In this document: one piece after another, positions 10,868 through 21,845 of the stretch
How positions within the stretch are numbered: the first letter of the stretch is position 1
Layout of the letters: the number at the start of each line of letters is the position of its first letter
Source: Ianthella basta
Lineage: Eukaryota > Porifera > Demospongiae > Verongiida > Ianthellidae
Reading direction: 5' to 3'
Length of the DNA: 64,000 nt
Assembly: GCA_964019415.1 (NCBI GenBank)
Contig: OZ025869.1
Coordinates: 5,969,882-6,033,881, forward strand
Made by a program: the position numbers and the translations under genes
Notes under the pieces: generated by a model
The model's database searches: none
What the model was told of the DNA's origin: nothing
Seen by the model: the letters and a program-made list of their open reading frames with translations, nothing else

Positions 10868-13768
10868 CCCATTAGCCGCCGTAGTCGTCTTTAGACGACA
10901 ATATTATGCAATGCGTTTATGACCGTTGTTGTCTTTTCACGACAAAATGACAGGACCCGCAACAAAGGCTCCTACTGCTGTACATAATAGTATTTCTGTC
11001 ATTTAAAGAACAGCATGCTGAGACAACAATTTCAGTGTTCTAACTGCGCCAAATCAACTGTAGTGTCGTCTTCAGTGACGCCGATTTTAAGCGTTTTATA
11101 GCTACGCCATTTTTCAACACCGTCATAAAGCATAACATGTACTCGTCGGCGTTCCCTGTTCCTACTGCTATTCCCGAGCAATCGAACGCTCTATGACACT
11201 CACCCAACGTCATCTGTCGTACGTTCTACGCATTTGGCGCCAAGGTAAGCAAAGTTCGATACGAAAAGCGTATAGAAAGTCGCATGAACTTCGCAAACAC
11301 GTTGCATATTAGTAAATAAACCACATGCAGGCACAAAATGACGAGCAGTGCAGGAAGTAGGCTTTCTAGAGAGGAAGTCTTGGCTCTTCTGGAGGCTGAA
11401 GATGATGTTGAAGAAGGAGGAGATGTTGATGAAGTCTTCTTTCCCGGCAGTGACAAGGAACTCGGATTCTATGAAGAAGAGGAGGAGGAAGACAAAAAGA
11501 AAGAGGAAGATGAGAAGGAAGAGGAAAAGACAGAGGAAGGTGAGGAGGAAGGGGAAAAGAAAGAGGAGAATGAGGAGGAAATGGAAAAGGAAGAGAAAGG
11601 CAACATGTCTGATGACAATGAAGATGGGTTAGCATTTCAGTACATATGCTCTCATTTACAACTACTGTATGTAAACATGCACATTCGCTTTACAGACAGG
11701 GAAGAGGAACCAATGGCACAGGTCAACATAAGCAGCCTGAGGTGTGTAAGTATACGTATCAACCAAGTCACCGTGGCACCTCCTAACGGGCAGCTGTATC
11801 TCTCTCTCTCATGTACGTACTTACAGCTCTAAGAACATCAAGTGGAGAAAGGAATGCCCACCCGTCCACACAGTTCCATGCACAGTCGATGGCGGTCCAC
11901 GCATAACCATCCCTGCCTCCATCAAGGAGATCTTCTTTCTGTTTTTTACGTCCACTATTATGGATCTAATAGTGGTCAAAACAAACAGGTACGCCACTAC
12001 ATGCATCGGGGATAGTTGGGAACCAATCACACCAGAGGAGTTGTGTGCCTATTTCGGGTTCATGATGCTAATGGGGTTAGTAAAGCTGCCCTCAATCTAC
12101 GAATACTGGCAAAAGGACTTGGTATATCACTATTCACCAATAGCAGATAGAATTAGCCGGATACGGTTCTTCGACATACATCGCTTTATCCACTTCTCAA
12201 ACAATGCAACCCTCTCTGCACCTGGTAGCTCTGACTATGACAAGCTTGGCAAAATACGCCCAATACTTACATCCCTCACAGACCGGTTTTCAGCTATATA
12301 TGAGCCAGGACAAGATCTCTGCATCGATGAAGCTATGATCCCATACAAGGGCAGATCTTCCTTAAAGCAGTACATGCCAAATAAGCCAGTCAAAAGAGGC
12401 ATCAAGATATGGATGAGGGCAGAGGCAGTAAATGGTTATGTGTCTGCACTAAAGGTGTATACTGGGAAGACTGGGAAAGGAGTGGAACATGGCCTAAGAA
12501 GTTCTGTAGTAAAACACCTAAGTGAGGATTTGCACCATACATACCGGCACTTATACTTTGACAACTTCTTCTCTAGCGTTGACCTGCTGCTAGATCTCCT
12601 CCGTGTTGGCCTGTATGGGTGTGGCACTCTGAGGTCAAACCGCAAAGGATTTCCAAAAGATCTCGCAACGTATGTAAAGAAAGGATTGAAGAAAAGAGGT
12701 GATAGCGTGTCAAGGACAAATCAGGGGTCAAACATGGCAGTATCAATATGGCAGGACAATCGCCCAGTAGTACTGATCTCGAGCAATTCCGACCCTACAT
12801 GCAGTGAAACTGTATTGCGAAAAAAGAGAGATGGTACACGAGACAAAGTACCTTGCCCTACATCCATTGCACTGTACAATAAATACATGGGAGGAGTGGA
12901 CTGGAACGACCAACTGTGAGGGTACTACCATGTCCCAATCAAGTGTAGAAAATACTACAAATACATTTTCTGGTTTCCGTTGGATCTCGCCTCCACCAAT
13001 GCATACATTCTAGCCAAGCAGTACACCACTCTAAAGATCAGCAACATGAAAACATTCAGACAAACCTTAGCAAAGGAGTTGATTGGTAGCTATGTTGGTA
13101 GAAAGAGACCAGGTCGACCATCCCTTCTTCCTGCCAGTAGCAAGCGCTTCTGCCTTGACCACTTTCCAACGAAGGGCGAGAAGCAGCAGCACTGCCAATA
13201 CTGTTCCTGGAAGAAGCAAAGAAGGTGCACTGTATGGCAATGTGCAGATTGTAAAGCGTTTCTGTGTCACACAGGAAGAGATGACGACTGCTTTTTCCTC
13301 TTTCACAAGCAGCGGTGCATCTAACTAGTCTCGCATGTAACCCAACCGTATGCATACAGATTTCATTTACACATGTACATATACAGTTGTATTTCTTGTC
13401 AGAATCATGGCATCTTATCGAACAACTTATTGTAGTGTAGTACAGTACGGTAGTAAAGCAAGCATCAAGCAGGTAAGCGTTCTGCATGTGCATTACATGG
13501 AGCATGTGTGCGATTACTTACCTCTTTTTGCGCCTGCTTCAAAATCCTTTCCTAGCTGCTCCCAAAATCTTCGTTGGAGATCACAAAAGCACTGTAGATC
13601 TTCCTTGGTGCCACACGCAGATCAGCTGCCACCAATTTTCCCAGTTGCGCTGATCTCGAAGGCAACTAGCAAGCAAACAAGACGCACTGAAGGCGCAACA
13701 CGTGTCTGCGAAATTGTATTCGGTCATTACGGTCAACGTGCGCATAGTAAAAAATGGCGGCTAATGGG
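10868..13768 (+). mobile_element. piggyBac transposon, near full length
   Basis: It has the diagnostic TTAA duplication on both sides (10,864-10,867 and 13,769-13,772) and perfect 13-bp terminal repeats CCCATTAGCCGCC. A subterminal GTCGTCTTTAGACGAC palindrome follows the left end. The length of 2.9 kb fits an autonomous piggyBac. It sits inside an older TIR element. Confidence 0.93.
11338..13324 (+). pseudogene. piggyBac transposase (DDE, one in-frame TGA)
   Basis: The transposase of the surrounding element. ATG 11,338 opens an acidic N-terminus (EEEEEEDKKKEEDE-type, about residues 45-90) with the family's FFPGSDKEL motif. One or two short introns appear to follow (acceptors CTTTACAG near 11,693 and CTTACAG near 11,826). 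The core then runs in one frame from about 11,827: catalytic Asp in IDEAMIPYKGR (about 12,330), Asp in YFDNFFSS (about 12,560), and Asp in GGVDWNDQL (about 12,905). A single in-frame TGA at 12,917-12,919 replaces the usual Arg of DQLRGYYHV. The frame then continues unbroken to a C-terminal Cys-rich zinc finger (HCQYC, CADCKAFLCH) and a stop at 13,322. CGA to TGA is a CpG deamination, so loss of function may be recent. Confidence 0.88.
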
Positions 13769-14227
13769 TTAATTCCTTCTCTAAAGCTCAAACGAAGACT
13801 TCGAATTTACATGGTGGCCATCGGGCGCCACGTATACAAACATGTTATGTAAGCATAAAAAGCTACGCACATTATTCAAGGCAACCAGGCCTTGCTCGAA
13901 GTCAACATACGTACACTACTCCAGCATTCCCGATGAGCGTGAAGACCTTCCCGTGCTGAGGACGAGGCAGATACGCTTCCCACTACGACCAACCCAACTG
14001 TCCGCCATTTGTGCCGTGACCGGAAGTCCATGTTCTTAACGCCTTTTTTCAGCCAAGCACCTAACGTAATTTCACATTTTAGGCAAGCGTATCTCGGGAA
14101 CTGAAGCAGCTATCGAAGCGCAACAAAGGGTAATAGAGAGCTCAACTACTCTGCTTTAACACGGTGTCACTAACTCAAAATCGATAAACTGCGCGAAGTG
14201 GGTTGTTTCCTCAAATCCGCTCACATA

Positions 14228-15907
14228 TGGTCTAGCTATATGTGTCTGCTTGAATTTGTATGCATGTGTGATGGCACGTTTAATGGTGATGGGTTGGTAG
14301 CAGTGTAGCTGGCATTGGTGGTATGTGATGGCAGCATCAGCAACAGAGGTATCTGGTGTATATACAAGTAGTGGCAATAGTGGTATACCAGTGGGTTTGT
14401 GTAGACTTTAAGGTGCACACACACCGGCACTATGCTGTGTGTGTATTGCAACACACTACCGAAAGCTGTACTGACAGGTACACAATGAGCTGTAATCTTA
14501 TTCTTAGACAGTGAATTAGACAAGCATAGTATAGCATTAGCCTGGAACAGCCCAACCCTCCTATCTAGCATATTGAATCACTGCTGAACCCAACTTGTGC
14601 GTGAGTGCTCTCCTGCTTACTGTGTATAATGTGCACGTTCAGACAGAAACGTCCCTCGGACCAATCATCCAGCTGTACTCCCTTGCAGCTACTGTGGCAT
14701 TCTCGGAATGTCTTGTCAAGGTTCTGCATCTGTAGGAGAAGTGAGAGTTCCAGTAGCTGGGTGGCCTTAACATCTGTGCCCTTAAAGAATTAGCCAAGGA
14801 GGAGTATGTCAACTCATGCACCACAACAGAACCACTTGCCTGTGCTGTCTCTGAGGAGAAGAGGGGGTTAATGGGCAATCGTGCCATGATCAAAAGACCA
14901 GGAAGCAAGTGCAGAAATGCATAGTTCATGCGAATTGGAATTGAAGTGACTTCGGGCATCTGTGAAGCATAGAACCTGAGAGAGAAGTCGGAGGTGTTAT
15001 ATAACAAAACGCATATATAGTATGTGAACAACTCAGCCACAAAGGTGCATAAACACCCATCCCTTCACAACAGAGAGCTGATCATGAAACAACTAGCAGA
15101 AGTAGCATTGGCCTCACAAATGCAAAGACAGATAATAACCTTAATAAGCTTAACCCAAAACGTTGGTGCTGATATAGCAAACCAAAAAACACCAATCGCT
15201 ATTTGTGTCTGACTGCACAGCAAATTTATTCATGCCAAGATACAGTCTAAAATATAGTAAATATAAGAAGTAAAGAATGCATGCTGAATTGCAGGAAATT
15301 CTGTATATACCAGTCTGCATGATGCATGGACAGGATAATTTCAGTGACCCCCATCCAATTTTGTTCGAAAAGACAAATGACTGAATTCCATGCACCAAAA
15401 GTGCAATTTTCTTCCACTCTTGCAATAATTAGGGCAATGACAAAATTGTGTTGAAATATTGTCAACACTATAATACTGCATTGAAGTGGTCCTCAGCACA
15501 ATACTGATGACTGTGAAGCTACAGAGAAAATCTTAGTGGAGATAAAGAGGCAAATGTATTAAACCCCTTGAGCAGACTGAGTAAAAGATGTGAAAATTTA
15601 GGCATGCCGATAATAGATTGATCACTCTTTGGACAGTCGAGCACACCAGCAATTAAAGTAACTTCTAAAGTCAGAATCAACTTTTTAGGGGCTGCTGCAG
15701 GCAGCCTTTATATTGTTTTCGTTTTGACATTTTGTTGTATGCTTTGTGTCACACTTCCTGTGGTATATTGGTATGTCGGTATGTATATTTGTATGTATGT
15801 ATGTATGTTTATATAATACATAAGCTGCAGTAGTATAACTATGTTAGCATTTATATAATAATGTATCGACGGAAGTATTTAAGATAGGGAATTTATATTG
15901 TCGGCCA
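14228..15907. repeat. Segmental duplication block, intron of glycosyltransferase copy 1
   Basis: It matches 32,640-34,270 nearly base for base apart from small indels, and its first 300 bases also match 40,010-40,320. It contains no convincing exon. A TATG/GTAT microsatellite lies at 15,770-15,815. The block is the intron side of the glycosyltransferase copies, and serves here to define later insertions. Confidence 0.8.
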
Positions 15908-15920
15908 TTTTATTTGCCTT

Positions 15921-17614
15921 GTCAGTTCGCATGCACGTCCCCATCACGGCAGCCGTATTCCCCCTTTGCACGGCTACAGCAACTCTCTGTTGCAGGTAGA
16001 AATGTGACTGGGGTTCTCCCGTCTTCACTCGCAAGCGGCGTCCAAGCTCTCGGATGAAGGAGAGTGCCTCCTGTCCGAACACTCCGGATGTTTCAATCGC
16101 CACTGGGACGAAGTGATGGCTTGCTTGAAGGTCAGCATACTTAACGCTCTTCCTCATTTCAGCCTGCTCTGCAACGGCACCAGCTTCACTTGTGGCCAAC
16201 CTCAGATGGGAGGGGGCGTAGGTGTCTGGGCATGTGGCGTCCCATGCTAGGGCACGACCGCACCTCCAGGGCATCACCGTAGACCCATCCGGTCTCTTCC
16301 CATCAGAACGACAAACACCAGTGGGCTCCAGTTGTGCAGGGATTCCAGCTGTGACCAAAGATCGCTGGATAAGCTCGTTGATGGCAGCATGTCGAGGATG
16401 TCGACCTTGGCTCTTGGAGCAGCTTAGACCGTGAGTGGCTAACTCATCAACTGGTGCTCCGCACCGGCTGCAGAGGTGTGGCTGGCACAACGGCACCCCT
16501 AGGCGAAGTCCCACAGCAACTCTCACAACTTCATCATCCATCCTGAGCCCAAGAGATGTAATTGGCAGGGCATGTAGCCAGGCACCTGATTCCGTGGTGG
16601 CAGTGGCAAGAAGCCTAGCCCGTGCTCGCGGATCCGGGGCAGTTTCCAGTAAGACATTAGAGGTGGCCTGTACCCGTGGCTTGTCCCAGGCCCTTTGCCA
16701 TGTGTTGTCAGGAGTACATGGCGGTGGCTGATCATGTCCTCTGCTCCATTCCTTGAGGGCTGCCTCCACAGCAAGATAAGGGGGGGGTCTGCGGAAGGAT
16801 CCTGTTCACGAGTTCCTTGCAGCCGGAAGCGGAATCCAAAAAGGCAGAAGGTGCAAGCTGAACTGCCCTACGAACCCCCAGATCCAACAGGTAATGTAGC
16901 CTGTGACCAGGATGAAGCATCCACTAGGCTGATGTTAAGGATAGCACCCATCATGGAGCGAAGCTCCTGATCAAAACTCTCAAGGCAGGGAGAGGAGAAG
17001 CATGGTGCCGTCCTCAAGATGTAAAGTATCTTGGGGATAGCAAATGAATGGCGAAGCAGGATGAGGGCGTCATGCTTCTGAAAATGAGCCAGCCTCTTTC
17101 CCATGACTTTCAGTGCCTCCACCCTGCTGATGATGGCAGCATCCACTGAGGTAGACCCACCGATGGGTGATCCCAAAAGAATCGCATCCTCAAAGTTCAT
17201 CAAGCGCATCCATGCGTCCGCATCATTAGCCGCTGTGACCTGTTCCAAAATCGCTGCAAGCTTCCTAGCGGCTGGGTCCTGAGAAGCGCGGGGAAGCCTC
17301 TTCAAGATTGGAATGCGTTGAGGTCTGGCGGGGCCTGCCGTCACTGCTGGTGGAGTCGGTGTCTGCGTTGCGGGTGCCTGTGATGGGGGATGGCAAACAG
17401 TGCCAGTATCCTGGATAACCGTACTTGGCAGCTCTCCTGATCCAGCGCAGCGGTGCCCAAGCGGTCTGTGTACGCGTATGGCGCCATCTCTTCTCAGGGC
17501 CACAGGACGCCGACATACCGCGCACCTCGCTCGAGAATCTGCTTCTCCAATCGATTCCAATCGAGCCTCGGACATACTTAGTCTGTTCCCGATACTCAAT
17601 GAGCGACAAATCAC
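15921..17614 (-). pseudogene. LINE ORF relic: zinc finger + C-terminal restriction-like endonuclease
   Basis: Minus-strand order: a Cys/His zinc-finger segment near the start (CAVCRRP...HRPLGHRC, about 17,525-17,460) and a proline-rich linker. A jump then leads directly into the region after the reverse transcriptase (LLRHSFAIPKILYILRTAPC, about 17,060-17,000). A CX2CX9HX3C knuckle follows (CSRCGAP...HGLSC, about 16,470-16,425). Next is a PD-(D/E)xK-like endonuclease site, KRPDGS then WDATCPDT (about 16,300-16,215), as in R2-type LINEs. The reverse transcriptase palm is absent and the deletion joint is in frame. Frameshifts separate parts near 16,868 and near 16,770. It ends VQRGNTAAVMGT before the left target duplication. 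In related elements, as I recall them, the same blocks surround a full reverse transcriptase. Clade (R2-like or Utopia-like) not decided. Confidence 0.78.
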
Positions 17615-17679
17615 CCGCTCCGGTCAGCAGCATTCACCATCCCGCCATTTTTTTCTGTTTATGTAATTCGTGTACCCGT

Positions 17680-17730
17680 GCAAAGGGGAATACGGCTGCT
17701 GTGATGGGGACGTGCATGCGAACTGACAAT
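17680..17730 (+). repeat. Inverted copy of the LINE 3' end
   Basis: CGTGCAAAGGGGAATACGGC through GTGCATGCGAACTGAC is the reverse complement of the 3' end of the surrounding LINE (15,921-15,966), followed by ACAATGACAATG. The latter looks like the short repeat tail of this LINE family. It could be a 5'-truncated second insertion or a template-switch inversion. Confidence 0.75.
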
Positions 17731-17997
17731 GACAATGTCTATGACTTCTCATATTATTGACTGTTTTCCTTGTATGGATGCACATGCACATGCGTGTGCC
17801 AGTAGCTATATTAATCAACATGATGTAATTTTCACTTCTGTTATTGTATGGTATACCTTTTATTTGCCTTTCTCACGCTGGAAAGACCAAGGAAAGGACT
17901 TTGAGTGCCCTCCGTCCAAGTCCCTCTCATCTATGTATTTTAGAGTGCATGTATACATATGTTTGCATGTGTGTATTTAGCTACATGCATGTTTCTG

Positions 17998-18007
17998 TGT
18001 GTGTATG

Positions 18008-18050
<43 letters not shown>

Positions 18051-18090
18051 ACGCGCATGTGCGTGTGCGCGCGTGTGTGTGTGTGTACTT
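17998..18090 (+). repeat. (GT)n microsatellite
   Basis: Mostly GT dinucleotides with GCGC interruptions. A GT array is present at the equivalent intron position in all three glycosyltransferase copies (see 34,412 and 48,057). Confidence 0.95.
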
Positions 18091-18380
18091 GATTGTGTTT
18101 TTGGCAACTCTGAGAATGTGCAAAATGTGTATAAGGTACGTAAATTAAAGTACTGTGCCATTGTGCACGTGTCAAAATAGTTTGACTCTACCCGTATCCG
18201 CTTCAATCATTTGTATTCATTCTCTCCTGTGAAGTGTGTTCACAAGTGTGTTGATGAATTACACAGATTTGTTGCAATAGCTACTACATATTGATAACAC
18301 AGTAGTGACCAGAGAGAGCAAGTATTTCAAGTTGGGGCAGCAGCCCTATGAGATTTTTTTAACTCGAAATACTTGTTTAA

Positions 18381-18997
18381 ACCATTAAGGCCCATAGACG
18401 CAAATTTACGTGAAATATTTGTATGTGCTTAAGGCCCATTTCAGACGAACATTTCCTTGGTTTTGCTGCCAAGAACGGAGGAATGGTACGAACTTTTCAC
18501 AGCTCGCCTAGTAGTCATTTGGCCATCATTTCAGACTCTCGCTGTCTCTTCTGGTCGGTCTCGTGCTGCGCAATCAAGCGCCGAGCGTTTTGCGAAGTTA
18601 CGCACCATTTTTGTGCGTGACCAGAGAGCTACCACGTACCACGTAGCGACAAGAACGAATGCAGTTGGCTGTTGAACAAATAGTCCAGCAGCTAGAGCAG
18701 CTCCTAGGTCCTTTTCTGGGTCATAGAAGTGCCAGCAAGCAAAATACAAGTCTTCGCTTACCGTTCTCGTCTTCTTAGGCTGCACACACTTGCAAAGAAT
18801 CTAGAGCTGGACCACAAACATCCCATAGCCTTTCTAAGAAACAGCACCATGGAATGCAACGCCCAATGTCAACATTTCGCGCAAAGAAAGCCAGGAAAGC
18901 CACCGAAAAGCAAAAGTACGGGGCTTGTACATAGCCACCATTTTTAAGTTGGGCTCACAGTACACGAGTGCGAAGTTTGAAATTGGGTCATAATGGG
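18381..18997. mobile_element. piggyBac-type MITE
   Basis: It is flanked by TTAA at 18,377-18,380 and 18,998-19,001. The ends are imperfect inverted repeats: ACCATTAAGGCCCA on the left, CCCATTATGACCCA on the right read inwards. The paralogue near 34,762 reads TTTTAACTTCAAAAGC with no insert, confirming the boundaries. No transposase is encoded; the 617-bp length fits a non-autonomous element. Confidence 0.8.
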
Positions 18998-19594
18998 TTA
19001 AACGTCGAAAGCTATATCACATGACATAACTGCACACTGAACCGATTCAATGATAGTGTGGTGACAGAAAAAGATTCCCATATTATGTGAGACCCACTAA
19101 GACATTATGCTACCATTAAATTTTGAAACATTTGTTGTATAATGCATAAATTTTCTCCATACTGGTGCTGGTTTCTTTCCATGCACGTTCGCAGTCTGCA
19201 CAGTCTGGTAAGTAGCTTAAACTTTAACTTTCACAAACTGAAATTCTGACCACTACTGCATTTCCTTGAACAAGCCTGAATTACTGTATATACTGCATGC
19301 TAAAATTGCATGCCAACCCTCATTTACATAGAGGGAGATATACTGTAGCTGTTGTAATTAGTTATTTGCCATGCACTGCATGTTTAACCATAAGATCCCA
19401 AATGGAGGGGATTGGTGCTACTTAAGGCACTAGCTTTAGCTGCTACTATATAGCACACCATGGTGTGTGCACTGTTCACTTGTACCCTGCAAGCAGCTGC
19501 CACTTTGCATGCAGTCAAATGAATAATTTATGCTTATATGTCAAGTATTCCATTCGATGCTCTGTCTGTTTTTGCTTTGTCTCATTTTAATCAG

Positions 19595-20587
19595 ATTCCT
19601 GACACTGTTGGAGTTACGTGTTCAGAAATGAAAGTGGGAAATCCTACACCCTACCGAAACAAAGAGCACTGTTGCAAGGAAGCTGAAGCTAAGCACCTAC
19701 CTGAGCTGTGTGGACAGGTCAATGCTAGTGCTATTGGAAATGAATCCCAGGTGCAAGGTTGTACATGCCTTGACTTCATGGCTTGCAAGACAGTAATCCT
19801 CACTGCTGCATCATCAAATCACTGGATTGAATCGCTGGATGGCATTGGGTCTGTGCAGAACATAATGCCAGATATGAAGATCATCATGATGGACATCGGA
19901 CTGACCGAAGAACAAGTGGAACAGCTGCAACGATTACGTAATGTTGAAATTCGAAAATTTCCATTTGACACTTATCCACCTCATGTGGGAGACCTGCAAA
20001 AATATGCATGGAAACCATTGGCAATACAGAAGATACTGTCAGAGTATGAAATTGTATTCTTCATGGATGCAAGTATCAGGCTGAGGCGCCCACTTGTGGA
20101 CATTCTCTTTTCAGAAATACAGAAGTTTCCAATCAGAGTGAATTCCAATGTATTCTACGATGGAGCTTTCACCAGGGAGGAAACCTATAGGTATCTAGGG
20201 GTAACGCGTAAGCAGGTGGGAAAACGTTTTCAGAAGGAATCTGGTCTTACTATCTTCCGAAACTGCTCATTTCTGCAAGAGCGAGTAGTGTCACCTTTAG
20301 TTGACTGTGCACTTCATGAAGAATGCATTGCCCCAAGTGGATCTTCTCCTTTAGGCTGTAATTTTGACAAGTACAAGGAACAAGTCAAGCAGATTGATAC
20401 CATTGAGGAAGTTGCCTACATTGGCTGCCATCGTTTTGATCAAAGTGCATTGACAGTGGTTGTAGACAGGGAGTTCCACTTGCCCAATGGCCATTATGTT
20501 GTGGACCCAGCAGGCTACAGCGAGACCATGGTAATATGGAGGAATCCAACGAAGTGTTTCACTCTTTTCCTCATTGGTGGCAATTAA
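19595..20587 (+). CDS. Golgi-type glycosyltransferase, catalytic exon (copy 1, intact)
   Basis: The exon begins after a strong acceptor (TTTGCTTTGTCTCATTTTAATCAG, split 20+4 here as TTTGCTTTGTCTCATTTTAA then TCAG) and runs 330 codons to TAA. An in-frame ATG at 19,538 exists, but the conserved acceptor in all copies argues this is exon 2. Motifs in order: CX-rich stem (HCCKEAE, CGQVNASA), LTAASSNHWIES (about residue 75), MMDIGLTEEQ, RKFPFDTYPPHV, YAWKPLAIQ, FMDASIRLRRPL (donor-site-like), CHRFDQSAL (about 280). This pattern matches, from memory, a GT-A-like family common in invertebrates and nematodes (DUF1647-type). The substrate is unknown. N-glycosylation sequons and paired Cys fit a Golgi lumenal domain. 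Exon 1 for this copy was not found, so completeness is uncertain. The segment of residues 165-235 differs most from the other copies. Confidence 0.75.
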   Translation: MPDTVGVTCSEMKVGNPTPYRNKEHCCKEAEAKHLPELCGQVNASAIGNESQVQGCTCLDFMACKTVILTAASSNHWIESLDGIGSVQNIMPDMKIIMMDIGLTEEQVEQLQRLRNVEIRKFPFDTYPPHVGDLQKYAWKPLAIQKILSEYEIVFFMDASIRLRRPLVDILFSEIQKFPIRVNSNVFYDGAFTREETYRYLGVTRKQVGKRFQKESGLTIFRNCSFLQERVVSPLVDCALHEECIAPSGSSPLGCNFDKYKEQVKQIDTIEEVAYIGCHRFDQSALTVVVDREFHLPNGHYVVDPAGYSETMVIWRNPTKCFTLFLIGGN

Positions 20588-21475
20588 TACTCAAGAGTAA
20601 TTCTTCAACTGAGGCAGAGATGGTAGCTATATATATAGCCTGTAGTACAAGACTAAAGATACATAGAAGCGTATGCAATAGCTATACCACTTTAACTGCA
20701 GTAATGCTTACCTGAAACTTCATACGTTTTGTAGCTGTGTTCTTCAGTATTGCTTAAGTGTTAATTGCACATTTACAAACAGATACCTTGTCCAGTGCTG
20801 CATCAGCAAAATTTTCACAGTAGGCAAACTGAGGTTTCTGGGAATTAATGGGGAGAGAATAACTTTAACTTTAACTGCACTTAGTGAACACCTAGCAATT
20901 GCTGCAATCACATTATTTCCATACAGAGTTCTGTTTTGCAATGGTGAAAGGATGGTGTGATCTCACACTAACACTTTAGTATGACATTCAGACGTCACAG
21001 TTGTTCACGTCATTTCTGATTGAAGTTTGTAATTAAGGGAAGTAATTATTATTCATATATACTCACATACAAGGCTGAGAGTTTACTATGAAGTTTACAA
21101 GATCTATTTATAAGTACATGGTTACGCTGAACATATGCTGCTTACCCTGATGTTATGTTGTGTACAGTGGGAGAACCTCCTCAAACTACAAGTATAAATT
21201 TTGCTGTTTAATGTTACAGTACCATGAAGCAGTTTGTGACCCACAAATAATCAAGCACAGAAACCTGTCTAATACAGCCAGCCAACACAGTGTGCTTAAG
21301 CTTGGTCTCATTTTCCTCAAATTCCTGACAATTTCATTTTATAATTTCAGTGCGGAAAATCCTGTACCCTGTGACTGAAACAAAGATAAGGACTAGTGTT
21401 GCCGCAATCTGAAGCCCATACTTACCTGATCTAGAAGGGAGAAATGTCTAACTGGTTTCAATAGTGCAGGTGTTC
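20588..21475. repeat. 3' flank of glycosyltransferase copy 1 (duplicated)
   Basis: Its first part matches 49,269-49,420 (3' flank of copy 3), and further parts resemble 35,862-36,250. No gene recognised. AT-rich, probably 3' UTR then intergenic. Confidence 0.6.
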
Positions 21476-21845
21476 ATCTATATTAATACATTTCAGTTCG
21501 TTTGTTTGTCTGTTCGTTCTTGATTTGGGCAAAAGCTATTGCACAGGGCGCCACCAAACTCTCGGGGATTATAAACTGGGCTCCAGGCGTGTCCTCCATG
21601 GGTTGACATCGCCCATCTTGCAGTTCTTGAAGGATATCCTTCAATTTCCGATTTTTCGTTAGCAGCTGACGGCCATTTTTTAGTTATCGCTCCTGGACTT
21701 TTGGTTCACTGGCGGTGTGATTCACTGTCGCCCAACATTCCAATTTAAACTCGGACGTCGTTATAGCAGCTACCTTCTGTTGTTACCAGCTCATATACTT
21801 CAAAATTGAATGAGACCCACTCGCTGGCGTACGACTCTGCTAGTA
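21476..21845. other. Unassigned insertion next to a LINE
   Basis: Absent from the related flanks at 36,250, 51,860 and 58,930. It begins near the GTTTGTTTGTCTGTTCGTTC-type string at 21,500 and is GC-richer than its surroundings. It may be a short retroelement or the target of the LINE. No coding sign. Confidence 0.4.

Larger units (their letters stand above)
10710..14224. mobile_element. Non-autonomous TIR element split by a piggyBac
   Basis: Terminal inverted repeats of about 33 bp start GTGAGCGGATTTGAG (10,710 and, inverted, ending 14,224) and continue to ACCCACTTCG. The flanks are ATAT on both sides (10,706-10,709 and 14,225-14,228), giving a 4-bp duplication. Related loci at 32,637 and 40,006 read GATCTATATGGGCTAGC without an insert, which supports this junction. 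Removing the piggyBac leaves about 610 bp with no transposase. Superfamily not assigned. Confidence 0.7.
15921..17857 (-). mobile_element. Internally deleted LINE with restriction-like endonuclease; 13-bp TSD
   Basis: The 13-bp direct repeat TTTTATTTGCCTT flanks it (15,908-15,920 and 17,858-17,870). The paralogous site near 34,285 (TTTTATTTGC) is empty, so both ends are placed by comparison. On the minus strand the element encodes an N-terminal zinc-finger segment, the post-reverse-transcriptase region and a C-terminal restriction-like endonuclease, but no reverse transcriptase palm. The last ~47 bases of the 3' end recur in reverse complement near the 5' end (about 15,926-15,966 with 17,677-17,724). 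The 5' copy also carries a short ACAATG repeat tail. It is probably a non-autonomous or rearranged insertion. Confidence 0.8.

Noticed and set aside
16222-16970. Plus-strand frames across the endonuclease LINE
   Set aside because: Antisense shadows of the GC-rich minus-strand coding relic; no domain.
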